Shown here in pieces: positions 27,713-36,833 of a stretch of DNA of 64,000 bases (position 1 is the stretch's first letter; the number at the start of each line of letters is the position of its first letter). The notes under the pieces are model-generated. The model worked only from the letters and a program-made list of their open reading frames with translations. It searched no databases and had not been told where the DNA came from. The translations under genes and the position numbers were made by a program. This stretch comes from Ferruginibacter sp. (GTDB lineage Bacteria; Bacteroidota; Bacteroidia; Chitinophagales; Chitinophagaceae): positions 1 to 64,000 of the forward strand of contig JABFQZ010000032.1 of assembly GCA_013141435.1 (NCBI GenBank), read 5' to 3'.

Positions 27713-29500
27713 ATGAGCACAGCTACAAGAATATTCGATTTACTATACCTACAACAACAAAAATTTGCAAAAGCAGATATGCTTACCGCAAAAATAAATA
27801 ACCAATGGCAGCCATTAAGTACACAAGATGTAGTAACACTTGTAAATAAACTAAGTGCTGGATTAATTAAAATGGGTATAGGTGGTAATGATATGACAGT
27901 GGAAAAGCAAGATAAAGTAGCACTAATATCTCGTAATAGGCCAGAGTGGTTAATTTTAGATTTAGCTTGCCAACAAATTGGTGCTATACTTTGCCCAATA
28001 TACCCTACAACAAACGTAAGCGAATTAGAATATATTTTTAACGATGCCGAAATTAAAATAGCATTTGTAAGCGGAAACGAAATATTACAAAAAGTAAAAG
28101 ATATTGAATTACGAGTACCATCGCTAAAAAATATTTTTAGTTTTGATGATACACCCGATGCCACATTTTGGAAAACCATTTTTGAAAACATAACTAGTTC
28201 TGATATTGCAAATGTAGAAACAATAAAAGCCACAGTACATGAACAGCTTTGTGCTACAATAATATACACATCTGGCACTACAGGTTTTCCAAAAGGAGTA
28301 ATGCTAAGTCACAAAAATATTGTGAGCAATGTATTCAATGGCAAAAAAAGTTTTCCATTTACCGACGATACAAATGGGCGCTCACTAAGTTTTTTACCAC
28401 TAAATCATATTTACGAAAGAATAGCATCGTACATATTTATTACTAGTGGCTACTCCATTTACTTTGCCGAAAGTATGGAAACAATTGGCGAAAACCTAAA
28501 AGAAGTAAAGCCAACAATTTTTTGCACAGTACCAAGGCTGTTGGAAAAAGTGTACGAAAAAATAATGGCAAAAGGAGCCGAGTTACAAGGAGCAAAGAAA
28601 AAATTATTTTATTGGGCAGTAGATTTAGCTAATAAATACGATAACATAAAAAGCGGTGGTATTTGGTATAAAATACAATTAGCAATTGCCAATAAATTAA
28701 TATTTAGTAAATGGAGAGAAGCGTTAGGAAATAATATTAAAAGTATTATGACGGGTGGAGCCGCAGCCCAAGTAAAACTTATTAGAATATTTAATGCAGC
28801 GCAAATACCTATTTACGAAGGATATGGCCCTACAGAAAATAGCCCAATTATAAGTATAAATTGTAAAGGTACTGGAGGTACAAAATTTGGAACAGTAGGG
28901 TTGGTATTGCAAGGCCAAGAGCTAAAACTTATGGAAGATGGCGAAATATGTGTAAAAGGTCCAAGTGTAATGATGGGTTATTATAAACAACCAGTACTTA
29001 CCGCCGAAACCGTTATTGATGGCTGGCTACACACAGGCGATATTGGCATTTTAGAAGATGGCAAATTTTTAAAAATAACAGATCGTAAAAAAGAATTGTT
29101 TAAAACAAGTGGAGGGAAATATGTAGCTCCGCAACCTATCGAAAATAAAATGAAAGAATCTCCATTTGTAGAGCAAGTAATGATTATTGGTGCAGAGCAA
29201 AAATTTGTAGGAGCTTTAATTGTACCTTCTATACCAAATTTAAAAGAATGGATGCGTACTCAAGATATATCTTTTACAACTAACGAAGATGCTGTGCACA
29301 ACCCAAAAGTAAGAGGGCTTTACAAAGAGTTGATAGAATCTTTCAATAAATTTTTTAACCATGTAGAGCAAGTAAAAAAGTTTGAATTATTACCCAATGA
29401 GTGGACAGTGGAATCAGGTGAACTTACACCTACATTAAAATTAAAAAGAAAAGTAATAATGGAAAAATGCAAATCGGCGGTAGAGCGTATTTACCAATAA
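27713..29500 (+). CDS. long-chain acyl-CoA synthetase-like AMP-binding enzyme
   Basis: A 595-residue adenylate-forming enzyme that probably activates fatty acids to acyl-CoA. The P-loop-like motif YTSGTTGFPKGVMLSH is near residue 185, GYGPTENSPII is the second motif, GWLHTGDIG the third, and DRKKELFKTSGGKYVAP the hinge. The C-terminal subdomain carries LKLKRK with the likely catalytic lysine. Length fits the long-chain ligase group (FadD/FAA-like). The acyl-CoA dehydrogenase at 56.6 kb and the 3-hydroxyacyl-CoA dehydrogenase at 60 kb could use its product. Substrate chain length cannot be read from sequence. Confidence 0.9.
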   Translation: MSTATRIFDLLYLQQQKFAKADMLTAKINNQWQPLSTQDVVTLVNKLSAGLIKMGIGGNDMTVEKQDKVALISRNRPEWLILDLACQQIGAILCPIYPTTNVSELEYIFNDAEIKIAFVSGNEILQKVKDIELRVPSLKNIFSFDDTPDATFWKTIFENITSSDIANVETIKATVHEQLCATIIYTSGTTGFPKGVMLSHKNIVSNVFNGKKSFPFTDDTNGRSLSFLPLNHIYERIASYIFITSGYSIYFAESMETIGENLKEVKPTIFCTVPRLLEKVYEKIMAKGAELQGAKKKLFYWAVDLANKYDNIKSGGIWYKIQLAIANKLIFSKWREALGNNIKSIMTGGAAAQVKLIRIFNAAQIPIYEGYGPTENSPIISINCKGTGGTKFGTVGLVLQGQELKLMEDGEICVKGPSVMMGYYKQPVLTAETVIDGWLHTGDIGILEDGKFLKITDRKKELFKTSGGKYVAPQPIENKMKESPFVEQVMIIGAEQKFVGALIVPSIPNLKEWMRTQDISFTTNEDAVHNPKVRGLYKELIESFNKFFNHVEQVKKFELLPNEWTVESGELTPTLKLKRKVIMEKCKSAVERIYQ

Positions 29501-29503
29501 AGC

Positions 29504-29884
29504 TTAGCATAAAGTTTCAATAAATTTTGGTATCATCTCAAATTCTTTACTCTTGTCTATAAAATGATAACAACCTTTTTGTGCGCATAAGTCTCTATAA
29601 TATTCCGATGCCTTATTACTAACCATTACAACTTTTATAGAAGGATATTTTGCAGTAACAAATTCCAATAAATCAATACCACTTTTTTCGCCCAAATGTA
29701 TATCCATTAAAATTATTTGTGGAGTATTGTTTTCTAAAAAAGCTAAAGAATCTTCATAGCTATTGCAAACAAAAACAGTAATATTTTCATTTTCAATATC
29801 ATATATCATATTGGCAATGCGTTTTGTAATTAAAACAGCATCGTCTATAAGTAGTACTTTTATTGCTTTTGGTGGAGGCAGAAT
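29504..29884 (-). CDS. single-domain response regulator without a standard start codon
   Basis: The tracked ORF (ATG at 29809, 101 residues) lacks the first strand of a receiver domain. The same frame stays open upstream as far as a TAA at 29885 and encodes that strand, AIKVLLIDDAVLITKR, with the acidic pair. The phospho-acceptor is in IILMDIHLGEKSG and the switch residues are VVMVSNKA and HFIDKSK. A complete receiver of about 125 residues therefore exists, but the only starts available are ATT (29884) or CTG (29881). No output domain follows. It could be a phosphate shuttle for the nearby kinase. The domain is certain; the start is unsolved. Confidence 0.75.
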   Translation of the reverse strand: MLPPPKAIKVLLIDDAVLITKRIANMIYDIENENITVFVCNSYEDSLAFLENNTPQIILMDIHLGEKSGIDLLEFVTAKYPSIKVVMVSNKASEYYRDLCAQKGCYHFIDKSKEFEMIPKFIETLC

Positions 29885-29973
29885 TTATAATTTTAGTAAA
29901 TTTACTATTTTGACGATATAAATAATGTAGTAATTTGCAAAACGTAGTTGTCGTATAACTTCTACAGAAACAT

Positions 29974-30603
29974 TTACATTAATTTATTCTCAATTGCATA
30001 TAAAGTAAGCTCTGCATTGTTTTTTATATTTAGCTTACTTAAAATTCTAGATCTATAAGTACTAATAGTTGTAACACTAAGAAAAAGTGCTTCACCAATT
30101 TCCGAAACTGTTTTGCCAGTAGCTAACATCTTTAATACATCAAATTCTCTATCAGATAGTGTACTATGTAAAGTCTTGGTAACATCATCATCTATGCCTG
30201 CAGCTAATTTTTCGGCTATAGATGCAGTAATATATTTTTTGCCGAGCATTACTTTTTGTACAGCAGCCACCAATTCGTCTGGTGCCAAATCTTTACTTAA
30301 ATAACCTGATGCTCCAGCTTTTAAAACCCTTAATGCATACTGCTCTTCGGAGTGAATACTTAAAATAAGTACTGGCATATTTGGCCTTAGTTGTTTTATT
30401 TGCGGCAACACATCTAACCCACTACGGCCGGGCATACTCAAATCACTTATTACTACGTCCCATTCAGATTTAATAACTTCTTTAAGCATATCTTCTGCAT
30501 CGCCTACTTCTTCAATTGTTGCTCCTGGAAAACCATCAAGCAATATCATTTTAAGTCCACGCCTTACTACTATATGGTCGTCTGCTACTAATATTTTAAT
30601 CAT
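29974..30603 (-). CDS. LuxR-type response regulator
   Basis: A 209-residue two-domain regulator. The receiver has KILVADDHIVVRRG at the N terminus, the acceptor in VVISDLSMPGRSGL and the lysine in GYLSKDLAPDEL. The C-terminal NarL/LuxR DNA-binding domain is LSDREFDVLKMLATGKTVSE then TISTYRSRILSKLNI. The ATG at 30603 is chosen because it begins the receiver strand directly; the tracked start adds 15 residues that overlap the kinase gene. It lies 11 bases after the five-PAS kinase gene on the same strand and is its likely partner. Confidence 0.93.
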   Translation of the reverse strand: MIKILVADDHIVVRRGLKMILLDGFPGATIEEVGDAEDMLKEVIKSEWDVVISDLSMPGRSGLDVLPQIKQLRPNMPVLILSIHSEEQYALRVLKAGASGYLSKDLAPDELVAAVQKVMLGKKYITASIAEKLAAGIDDDVTKTLHSTLSDREFDVLKMLATGKTVSEIGEALFLSVTTISTYRSRILSKLNIKNNAELTLYAIENKLM

Positions 30604-30614
30604 TATTTGTTTGG

Positions 30615-33182
30615 TTAATTGATGATTGATGTTTCTAAAGGTATACAAATTTTTATGCTTGTTCCTTTGCCACTATTTCCAATTATTTTATAGGTGCCAT
30701 TAATAAGTAGTGCTCTTTCTTTCATACCTAATAAACCTAAAGTTTTTTTACTTCTTATTTCGCTATGGTTAAAACCAATTCCATTATCAACAATATTTAA
30801 TGTTAGCAAATTATTTTCTATTATTAATTCAGAATTTACTTGTGTTGCTTTTGAGTGTCGAGATACATTGGTAAGGCACTCTTGATATATTCTAAAAACA
30901 CCAGTAGCAATATTTGTACTTACTGCAACATGCGCCACATTGGCCTTAAAAGTAGATTTTATTTCATTTCTTTTTTCAAACTCTTGACTTTGCCACTCCA
31001 TAGCAGATATTAACCCTAAATCATCTAAAATACTTGGTCTTAACTGAGTGGCTAAACGCCTTACTGTAACTACTGTTTTATCAATAAGGGCAATAGTATC
31101 TTTCATTCTTTCTTGTACTGCAATATCATCCGATTTTACTTTTTTATTTATCCAAGATATATCCATTTTTAAACCCGTAAGTTGCTGCCCAAGCTCATCG
31201 TGTATTTCTCTGGCCATGTGGGTTCTTTCATTTTCTCGTATTTTCTCTAAATTTGAAGCAAGGTCTCTATAATTTTTTTCCGATTTTTTTAATTTATCCT
31301 CAGCTAATTTTTTTTCTGAAGTATCAATGCCAACACCTATTATACAATCTTCATTTTCGTATTTTATATATCTTCCTGTTAAAAAATATCGTAATTTTTC
31401 GCCAGACTTTACTATAAATGTAGCCTCCAAGGAAGTTTGTTTTTTTGTTACAAACAACTCAGCAATTTTATCTTTTACCATTTCTACATCTTCTGGCACA
31501 AGTAAATCTAAAGCTGTTTGATTTAATATTTCTTCGGTTGTGTAACCTGTAATATCTTCATAATTTTTATTCCATCGTTTGTATTTACCAGCTGCATTAA
31601 ACAAATAAAATGTACCAGGCATACTGTTTATAATATTATCCGATAAATCTTTTTCGGCAGTTATTTTTTGGCTTGCTTCTTTTACCTCTGTAATATCTTG
31701 CATAGCTCCCAAAACCCTATATTCTTGTTGGTTTTTATCGTAAAGTACAAATGCCCTATCTTTTATTAATTTATACTTACCGTTATTTTGTTTAAATGTA
31801 AACTCCTCTGTAAGTAAACTAATTTTATTTTTTACCGCATAATTAAAATTTGCTACCAATGTTTCTCTTTCATTCTCATCTACCCTGTTTAAAAAATCAG
31901 AAAATGATATTGCAGTATTAGGTGGCACATCAAATAAACCACAAAAAACATCATTTCCTGTTAATGTATCGGTTTTAATATCCCAATCCCAAATGGCATC
32001 ATTAGTAGCTTTCGCTACTAATTCAAATTTTTCGTTCGATAATTTTAGCGCATCTCTAGATATTTTTAATTTTTCTACCGACTTCTTTCTAACAGTAATA
32101 TCAATAATAGAACCAATGGTAACCTCTTCATTATTATATATAGCTGTATTACCAAAAACTTCTAAATATATGTATTGCCCATTTTTTTGTACTCCTTTAA
32201 ATTCATAATGATGTTTAAATATTTTTTTACTAGAGTAATCAGCTAATTGTGTTTTAAATTTATGTGTATCACTTTCCGAAAAGATCTCAAACACAGTCAT
32301 TTCGGTGCACATTTCGTTTTGTGTATAACCAAATATTTCAGCAAAACGAGGGTTTACATAAATAAATTTTTCTTCTTTTCTAATAAACACACCTACCATA
32401 GATTGCTCTACAAGCCCTCTAAATTTCGATTCGGCATTTATTAATTCAAACTCTACAAGTTTTCTTTCTGTAATATTATCTACCAAAGCTAACATAACAC
32501 TTGAGTTATCTTCTAAATTAATAAAAGAAATATACCATTCGCAATAAATAATTGCATTTTGCTTTGTATTGCATTTTATATTTATTGATTTGTGTAAGCT
32601 ACCTACCGAAGAAACATTGCCAAGGGTACCATAAAAATCAAAAATATCGTCTTTATGTATAATTTGGTTCATCCCAAACTGTAATTGCATTGCCTCTTCC
32701 GAATCCCATCCAAACATTTCTTCCGCTTTTTTGCTCCATTGTATTATATTCAAATCACTATCAAACTCCATAACAGCTAGCGGAGTGTTATTTAAATGCG
32801 AATGCAATTTATCAAGCATTTTTTTTAATTCAAACTCCGATTTTTTTTTATGTGTAATGTCGTTATAATAAACAGATACTCCTTCGCTACTAGGATAAAT
32901 AGTATTATGATACCACTTTTCATTTATAGTATCATAAATTTCTATTGAATGCGATGCTTGGGTTTCTTTTGCATTTAGTAATGTGGTATTAAATTCGCCA
33001 CCTATTAAACCTGGGTATAAATCCCAAATACACTTGCCTATTAAGTCTTCTAAATTTTTATTGTGAAAGTTTAGCGCATGTTTATTTGCATAAACGTAAT
33101 TCCAATCATTATCAAACGATATAAATGCATCTGAAATTCTTTCAAATGAAAAATCAATATTTGTATAATTTTGTGTACCCAT
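30615..33182 (-). CDS. soluble histidine kinase with five PAS domains
   Basis: An 855-residue sensor kinase with no membrane segment. Five PAS domains can be traced: near residues 8-110 (SFDNDWNYVYANKHALNF), 125-245 (MEFDSDLNIIQWSKKAEEMF), 255-370 (EEKFIYVNPRFAEIFGYT), 385-500 (ATNDAIWDWDIKTDTL) and 510-625 (GKYKRWNKNYEDITGYT). The HisKA_3 domain holds the phospho-acceptor His in AREIHDELGQQLTG, and the ATPase domain ends with GLLGMKERALLING. HisKA_3 kinases normally signal to NarL/LuxR regulators, two of which flank it. PAS domains may bind heme, flavin or small ligands; none shows a clear cofactor residue. The signal is likely cytoplasmic. Confidence 0.92.
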   Translation of the reverse strand: MGTQNYTNIDFSFERISDAFISFDNDWNYVYANKHALNFHNKNLEDLIGKCIWDLYPGLIGGEFNTTLLNAKETQASHSIEIYDTINEKWYHNTIYPSSEGVSVYYNDITHKKKSEFELKKMLDKLHSHLNNTPLAVMEFDSDLNIIQWSKKAEEMFGWDSEEAMQLQFGMNQIIHKDDIFDFYGTLGNVSSVGSLHKSINIKCNTKQNAIIYCEWYISFINLEDNSSVMLALVDNITERKLVEFELINAESKFRGLVEQSMVGVFIRKEEKFIYVNPRFAEIFGYTQNEMCTEMTVFEIFSESDTHKFKTQLADYSSKKIFKHHYEFKGVQKNGQYIYLEVFGNTAIYNNEEVTIGSIIDITVRKKSVEKLKISRDALKLSNEKFELVAKATNDAIWDWDIKTDTLTGNDVFCGLFDVPPNTAISFSDFLNRVDENERETLVANFNYAVKNKISLLTEEFTFKQNNGKYKLIKDRAFVLYDKNQQEYRVLGAMQDITEVKEASQKITAEKDLSDNIINSMPGTFYLFNAAGKYKRWNKNYEDITGYTTEEILNQTALDLLVPEDVEMVKDKIAELFVTKKQTSLEATFIVKSGEKLRYFLTGRYIKYENEDCIIGVGIDTSEKKLAEDKLKKSEKNYRDLASNLEKIRENERTHMAREIHDELGQQLTGLKMDISWINKKVKSDDIAVQERMKDTIALIDKTVVTVRRLATQLRPSILDDLGLISAMEWQSQEFEKRNEIKSTFKANVAHVAVSTNIATGVFRIYQECLTNVSRHSKATQVNSELIIENNLLTLNIVDNGIGFNHSEIRSKKTLGLLGMKERALLINGTYKIIGNSGKGTSIKICIPLETSIIN

Positions 33183-33294
33183 AAATTTGCAAGGAATTGG
33201 GCAATAAAAATAGAACTTAATTTCTTTTTAATTTAATAATTTTTTCAAATAATAACATTCCATATAAAAAATGTTAAATTCTATTTTTTTAATG

Positions 33295-33302
33295 TAAATT
33301 TG
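33295..33302 (+). promoter_or_regulatory. -7 box of the second LuxR-type regulator
   Basis: TAAATTTG fits TAnnTTTG and ends 45 bases before the preferred ATG at 33348. The tracked TTG start at 33300 lies inside it. No -33 element is clear. Confidence 0.45.
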
Positions 33303-33347
33303 AAATATCCAATATCTGTAATTCTAAAGAATAAAACCAAAATTATA

Positions 33348-33974
33348 ATGCAAAAGTTTTTATTAATAGACGACCATGTTATAGTGCGTACTGGTATAAA
33401 ACTTCTGATTGCCAGTATTTATATCGACTCCCAAATTGATGAAGCGAAGGATGGAGATTCGGCTTTAGCATTGGTAAATGATAATGAATATGATTTTGCA
33501 ATGCTAGATGTACTAATGCCCAATACCGACTCATTGGCTTTAATGGAAACATTTAAAGAAAAATGCCCTAATTTAAAAGTACTTGTTTTTTCTATGAATG
33601 CCGAAAAGGTATATGCTATGCGTTATTTAAAAGCAGGAGCAAAAGGTTTTGTTAGTAAAGATGCGCCTATGGATGAAGTGAGAAAGGCAATAGATATGGT
33701 TTTAAATGGAAAAAAATATATAAGTGAAGAAATGTTATCTCTTTTGGCCGAAGGAAAAGTAGATAGTGCAAATAAAAATCCATTTAGTTTATTATCTTCC
33801 CGTGAGTTTGAAATTGTATTAATGTTGCTGAATGGCAAAACAATTAGTGGTATAGCTGCCGAGTTGCAATTGGGTATTTCTACAATAGGTACTCACAAAG
33901 GAAGAATTTTTATAAAACTAAAAGTAAATAATTTGTTAGAATTACAAGATTTAGCAAATGTACACAACCTATAA
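33348..33974 (+). CDS. second LuxR-type response regulator
   Basis: A 208-residue regulator with receiver (KFLLIDDHVIVRTG, acceptor in FAMLDVLMPNTD, lysine in GFVSKDAPMDEV) and NarL/LuxR output domain (LSSREFEIVLMLLNGKTIS, then STIGTHKGRIFIKLKV). It is divergent from the five-PAS kinase, 165 bases away, and shares its signalling type, so the kinase may feed both regulators. The ATG at 33348 starts the receiver strand and follows a -7 box at 33295. Confidence 0.9.
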   Translation: MQKFLLIDDHVIVRTGIKLLIASIYIDSQIDEAKDGDSALALVNDNEYDFAMLDVLMPNTDSLALMETFKEKCPNLKVLVFSMNAEKVYAMRYLKAGAKGFVSKDAPMDEVRKAIDMVLNGKKYISEEMLSLLAEGKVDSANKNPFSLLSSREFEIVLMLLNGKTISGIAAELQLGISTIGTHKGRIFIKLKVNNLLELQDLANVHNL

Positions 33975-33998
33975 ACTTTACTTATAACCTTCATTTAG

Positions 33999-34070
33999 TG
34001 ACCTTGCCAAGAATCGAACTTGGATCTGGAGCTTCGGAAACTCTTATACTATCCATTGTACTACAGGGTC
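33999..34070 (-). tRNA. tRNA-Arg (CCG)
   Basis: A 72-base cloverleaf. The anticodon loop TTCCGAA gives anticodon CCG, which reads the CGG arginine codon. The T arm CCAAG TTCGATT CTTGG is perfect and the discriminator is A; CCA is not encoded. Two mismatched pairs are seen: C5-A68 in the acceptor stem and A27-C43 at the base of the anticodon stem. It lies five bases after the marC stop on the same strand. Confidence 0.9.
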
Positions 34071-34075
34071 AAAAT

Positions 34076-34669
34076 TTATAATGTAAATTTTAAAATATTG
34101 GTGCCAAAAATTTTAACCGCAATGGCTAACAAAATTACACCAAAAAATTTACGTACTACCAATAACCCATTTGGGCCGAGTGCTTTTTCTATCCATTTTA
34201 AAGAGCCAAGCACAATAAAAATTATTACACAATTTATTAATATACCAATAAAAATATTTACATCATCAAAATTAGCTTTTAACGACATTATCGTAGTAAG
34301 TGTACCACTCCCAGCTATTAATGGAAAAGCGATAGGAACAACACTACCACTTTTAGCATCTTTTTCTGGTTTAAAAAATTCTAACCCAAGTACCATTTCT
34401 AATCCCAAAATAAAGATAACTATACTACCTGCTACTGCAAAAGATTGTATATCTAACCCAAGTATATTCAAAAATTGCCTACCAATAAATAGAAACAAAA
34501 TCATTAAAGAGCCCGAGGCTAATGTAGCTTGAACAACATTAATTTTGCCTCCCATTTTTGCTTTTAAGGAAATTAATATAGGAGCAGAGCCCAACATATC
34601 TATTACTGCAAACAGAGTAAAGGTTATAGAAATTATTTCTTTTATAGCAATTCTACCTAAATCGAACAT
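34076..34669 (-). CDS. MarC-family membrane protein
   Basis: A 197-residue inner membrane protein of the MarC family, with six predicted helices (for example FTLFAVIDMLGSAPILI at the N terminus, FAVAGSIVIFILGLEMVLG in the middle and FFGVILLAIAVKIFG at the end). The family was once linked to multiple antibiotic resistance, but that has not held up and the role is unknown. A -7 box (TATATTTG, 34688-34681) lies 11 bases before the ATG. The tRNA-Arg follows five bases after its stop codon and could be part of the same transcript. Confidence 0.9.
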   Translation of the reverse strand: MFDLGRIAIKEIISITFTLFAVIDMLGSAPILISLKAKMGGKINVVQATLASGSLMILFLFIGRQFLNILGLDIQSFAVAGSIVIFILGLEMVLGLEFFKPEKDAKSGSVVPIAFPLIAGSGTLTTIMSLKANFDDVNIFIGILINCVIIFIVLGSLKWIEKALGPNGLLVVRKFFGVILLAIAVKIFGTNILKFTL

Positions 34670-34680
34670 ACTTTTTTTTA

Positions 34681-34688
34681 CAAATATA
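34681..34688 (-). promoter_or_regulatory. -7 box of the marC gene
   Basis: TATATTTG on the minus strand fits TAnnTTTG, 11 bases before the marC ATG. A -33 element is not visible. It may also drive the downstream tRNA-Arg. Confidence 0.45.
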
Positions 34689-34699
34689 AATGCATTAAA

Positions 34700-35068
34700 A
34701 AATTTTGAATAAAAATTTTAAAATAACCTGTAGAAAAATTACTAAAAAAAAAGATAATATCAACAATATATTAACATTTTTAACATTAATATATTTACAA
34801 CCTAAATTCCAATTAGATGATAAATACCAACTCAAAAAAAGGGTTTAAAATATTGCTAACAAATTTTTTAACCAATTTGGCAAAATCAATATTTCAACAA
34901 ACGGAAAACGCTGATTTTAAAAGATTAAAAAATTTTATTTGCTAATTTTTTAAAATCAAGTAAAATTTTATATCTCTTATTTTATACTCCAAAATACAAT
35001 TCTGTATATTACTATTTCACTTATTTATGATTTTTTTCTTTGGAATTCGTAAAGTTTTACAAAACTCT
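34700..35068. other. AT-rich gap without genes
   Basis: The 465-base gap between marC and the aminotransferase gene is very AT-rich. Apart from the two promoters at its ends I see no ORF, RNA gene or clear repeat in it. Confidence 0.6.
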
Positions 35069-35069
35069 T

Positions 35070-35100
35070 TTTGAATTAAAATGCAATAAAGTTATTTTTG
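35070..35100 (+). promoter_or_regulatory. promoter of the aminotransferase gene
   Basis: TTTG (35070-35073), a 19-base spacer and TATTTTTG (35093-35100) match the Bacteroidota consensus as well as any site in the window. The ATG follows 34 bases later. Confidence 0.7.
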
Positions 35101-35134
35101 ATACAAACCTTTTTGTAAAAAATATAACCAACCC

Positions 35135-36391
35135 ATGAAATTAAGTGTACTTGCCCAAACGCTAATAGGATCAGAAATAGTAAAACTTGGTGGTATTATT
35201 AAAGATAAAATAAGCAAAGGTGAGCATATTTATAATTATACCATTGGAGATTTCGATTCTACACAATTTCCTATACCCACTGCACTTTTGCATGAAATAA
35301 AAACCGCTTACGATAACGGATTTACAACTTATCCAATTGCCGATGGCGAAGCAGACTTGCGAAAAGCGGTAAGCGATTTTATTAAAAATAATGAAGGTTT
35401 AGAATATGCACCTACAGAAATATTGATAGGCGCTGGTGGGCGACCACTCATTTATGCAGTATATAGAGCTATTGTAGATAAAGGCGATAAAGTAATATAC
35501 CCTGTACCTAGTTGGAACAATAACCATTATACTCATTTTACCGAAGGCGAGCATATATTAATAGAAGCCAGCAAGGAAAATAATTTTATGCCAACTGCTG
35601 CACAAATAAAGCCACATGTAAAAGGTGCTGCTTTAATAGCATTATGTTCCCCACTAAACCCTACTGGCACTGTGTTTACCAAAGAAGATTTGGAAGCTAT
35701 TTGTGATTTGGTATTAGAAGAAAATGCACAAAGAGCTGAAGGAGAAAAAAAATTATATTTAATGTACGACCAAATGTATTGGACACTAACATTTGGAGAT
35801 ACTGTACACCACAACCCTGTAACGCTAAGGCCAGCAATGAAAGATTATACTATTTTTATAGATGGTATAAGCAAGGCTTTTGCTGCAACAGGCGTAAGAG
35901 TAGGGTGGAGCCTTGGACCTACAGAAATTATTGCAAAAATGAAAGCAATAAACAGCCACGTAGGTGCATGGGCGCCAATGGCAGAGCAAAAAGCTGTGGC
36001 AAAATTTTTACAACAAGAAGATGTTGTAAATGAATATTTGGTATCGTTTAAAAAAGAAGTGGAGTATAGGTTAACTAAAATTTACAATGGTTTTATAACG
36101 TTAAAAAACGAAGGTTTTTTGGTAGATGCTATTGTACCACAAGCTGCAATTTATTTAACAGTGCAAATAAATTTGGTTGGCAAAAAAATAAATGAAAAAA
36201 TATTAAATACGCAAGCAGATGTAACCGCTTATATTTTAGATGAGGCAAAATTAGCCATTGTGCCTTTTAATTGTTTTGGAGCTAAAAATGATAGCACTTG
36301 GTATAGAATAAGTGTAGGCTGTGTAAAAAAAGAAGAAATTAATGAAATGCTAAGTAAGTTAAAAATAGCTCTACAAAAACTCGAAGATTAA
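35135..36391 (+). CDS. PLP-dependent class I/II aminotransferase
   Basis: A 418-residue aminotransferase. The fold-type I features are NYTIGDFDST at the N terminus, GAGGRPLIYAVYRA for the phosphate site, SPLNPTGTVFTKEDL with the Asn that contacts PLP, MYDQMYWTLTFG and the Schiff-base lysine in DGISKAFAATGVRVGW, followed by the carboxylate-binding Arg in WYRISVGC. It is close to aspartate/aromatic transaminases. The substrate cannot be assigned by eye. It has its own promoter and converges on a small minus-strand gene with a four-base overlap. Confidence 0.92.
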   Translation: MKLSVLAQTLIGSEIVKLGGIIKDKISKGEHIYNYTIGDFDSTQFPIPTALLHEIKTAYDNGFTTYPIADGEADLRKAVSDFIKNNEGLEYAPTEILIGAGGRPLIYAVYRAIVDKGDKVIYPVPSWNNNHYTHFTEGEHILIEASKENNFMPTAAQIKPHVKGAALIALCSPLNPTGTVFTKEDLEAICDLVLEENAQRAEGEKKLYLMYDQMYWTLTFGDTVHHNPVTLRPAMKDYTIFIDGISKAFAATGVRVGWSLGPTEIIAKMKAINSHVGAWAPMAEQKAVAKFLQQEDVVNEYLVSFKKEVEYRLTKIYNGFITLKNEGFLVDAIVPQAAIYLTVQINLVGKKINEKILNTQADVTAYILDEAKLAIVPFNCFGAKNDSTWYRISVGCVKKEEINEMLSKLKIALQKLED

Positions 36392-36636
36392 TTTTTATTG
36401 AAAAAAAATAAAAATGGAGTTTCTAATTTTTTTTGACGAATTAGTTTTTTTATTTCTATAGCATTATTTAAAACTTTGTTTTTGTTGAGGTCTATAACTT
36501 CATGAGACCTTACAAAGTTATCTAAACTTTCAGTTGTAAATAGTATTTCGTTTAGGCGTACAACTTCTTTATCCATATCTTTTTGGGTAAAAATATTTTT
36601 CCTAAAAAGTACAAGTAAATCTCTGTTGACGGCCAT
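36388..36636 (-). CDS. small hypothetical protein
   Basis: An 82-residue charged, helical protein that I do not recognise (VNRDLLVLFRKNIFT, then KDMDKEVVRLNEILF). It has no signal or membrane segment. It starts eight bases after the stop of the tiny lipoprotein gene upstream on the same strand and overlaps the end of the aminotransferase gene by four bases. Tight spacing to the lipoprotein and an ordinary composition support it as real, but no homology is known to me. Confidence 0.5.
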   Translation of the reverse strand: MAVNRDLLVLFRKNIFTQKDMDKEVVRLNEILFTTESLDNFVRSHEVIDLNKNKVLNNAIEIKKLIRQKKLETPFLFFFNKN

Positions 36637-36644
36637 ACAGTTTA

Positions 36645-36764
36645 TTATTTATAGCCTACCATACCTGAACAACCGCAAGTACTTTTTTTGGTAGATGAGC
36701 AACTAGTTACAACCAAAGAAATGGCTAAAAACCCCAACAAAGTAATTTTTATTATTTTTTGCAT
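36645..36764 (-). CDS. 39-residue cysteine-rich lipoprotein
   Basis: A very short gene below the ORF track limit. The protein has a complete lipoprotein signal (MQKIIKITLLGFLAISLVV, lipobox VTSC), leaving a mature part of only 18 residues, CSSTKKSTCGCSGMVGYK. The mature peptide has three cysteines (the lipidated one and a CGC pair). Tiny lipoproteins with CGC or GCP motifs and a GMVGY-like end occur in Bacteroidota; the role is unknown. It is divergent from a glycosyltransferase gene and lies eight bases before an 82-residue ORF. Confidence 0.7.
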   Translation of the reverse strand: MQKIIKITLLGFLAISLVVTSCSSTKKSTCGCSGMVGYK

Positions 36765-36833
36765 GGTATAAATTTACGAAATATCACAATATCAAACTAA
36801 AAAGTATGATGTTTGTAGTAAAAATAATTAAAC

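Noticed and set aside
27528-27716. 62-residue hydrophobic ORF before the acyl-CoA ligase gene
   Set aside because: Its ATG lies inside the terminator of the efflux operon and the protein resembles no known family.
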